From positions 530,952 through 594,951 of the forward strand of contig NZ_JAFEJS010000001.1 in the NCBI RefSeq assembly GCF_018555385.1: 64,000 nt of DNA, written 5' to 3'. The position numbers and the translations under genes are program-made. The stretch comes from Bifidobacterium santillanense (GTDB taxonomy: Bacteria; Actinomycetota; Actinomycetes; Actinomycetales; Bifidobacteriaceae). Positions 63,971-64,000 of the stretch are shown piece by piece; the first letter of the stretch is position 1, and each line of letters starts with the position of its first letter. The notes beneath the pieces were generated by a model. It did not search any database, had not been told where the DNA came from, and was given only the letters and a program-made list of their open reading frames with translations.

Positions 63971-64000
63971 AACCGCAACCCGTCGCCCGCCCCGTCGGCG

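Overview
The window is a piece of a high-GC, actinobacterial chromosome that is almost certainly from the genus Bifidobacterium. The main reasons are a tmRNA whose tag reads AKSNRTEFALAA, a GH112 lacto-N-biose/galacto-N-biose phosphorylase with its ABC transporter, a 320-residue bifidobacterial-type L-lactate dehydrogenase, and a dcw cell-wall/division cluster without ftsZ. I could run no search, so the species is not called.

Layout. 1-6.0 kb (mostly minus): start of smc, folC, a decayed nitrilase-family fragment, and three tandem zinc-ribbon membrane proteins that look accessory and less GC-rich. 6.1-10.1 kb: aldo/keto reductase, TenA, Xaa-Pro aminopeptidase and a Nudix hydrolase. 10.3-17.7 kb: an oppA-oppB-oppC-oppDF peptide transporter (minus) divergent from a ROK regulator. 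17.8-24.6 kb (minus): gltA-gltB-gltC transporter, lnpA phosphorylase and a ROK sugar kinase, an import-and-phosphorolysis module for galacto-N-biose/lacto-N-biose type sugars. 24.8-32.7 kb: CutC, a second ROK regulator, a PfkB sugar kinase, an FHS-type MFS transporter and a GH38 alpha-mannosidase. 32.8-33.2 kb: ssrA (tmRNA).

33.3-47.6 kb is one long minus-strand dcw operon, mraZ-rsmH-ftsL-ftsI-(degenerate MurE-like)-murF-mraY-murD-ftsW-murG-murC-ftsQ, tightly packed with stop/start overlaps and preceded by four TGGGG boxes at an exact 10-bp period that fit a MraZ operator. 47.8-52.9 kb: HelD-like helicase, serA, and divergent nrdR/lexA separated by two abutting LexA boxes. 53-55.7 kb: CDF cation exporter, an intact NarL-type response regulator followed by a gutted histidine kinase remnant, and a small membrane protein. 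55.9-64 kb: ldh with an AraQ/LacI-type operator, hflX, an RsmC-like methyltransferase, hrpA and yhbY.

No insertion sequence, prophage, CRISPR array, rRNA or tRNA gene was recognised. The most interesting items are the regulatory structures (MraZ boxes, paired LexA boxes, mutually exclusive hairpins upstream of the MFS gene), the pseudo-MurE in the dcw operon, the ROK kinase where the classical GNB/LNB locus carries nahK, and the collapsed histidine kinase beside a preserved response regulator.
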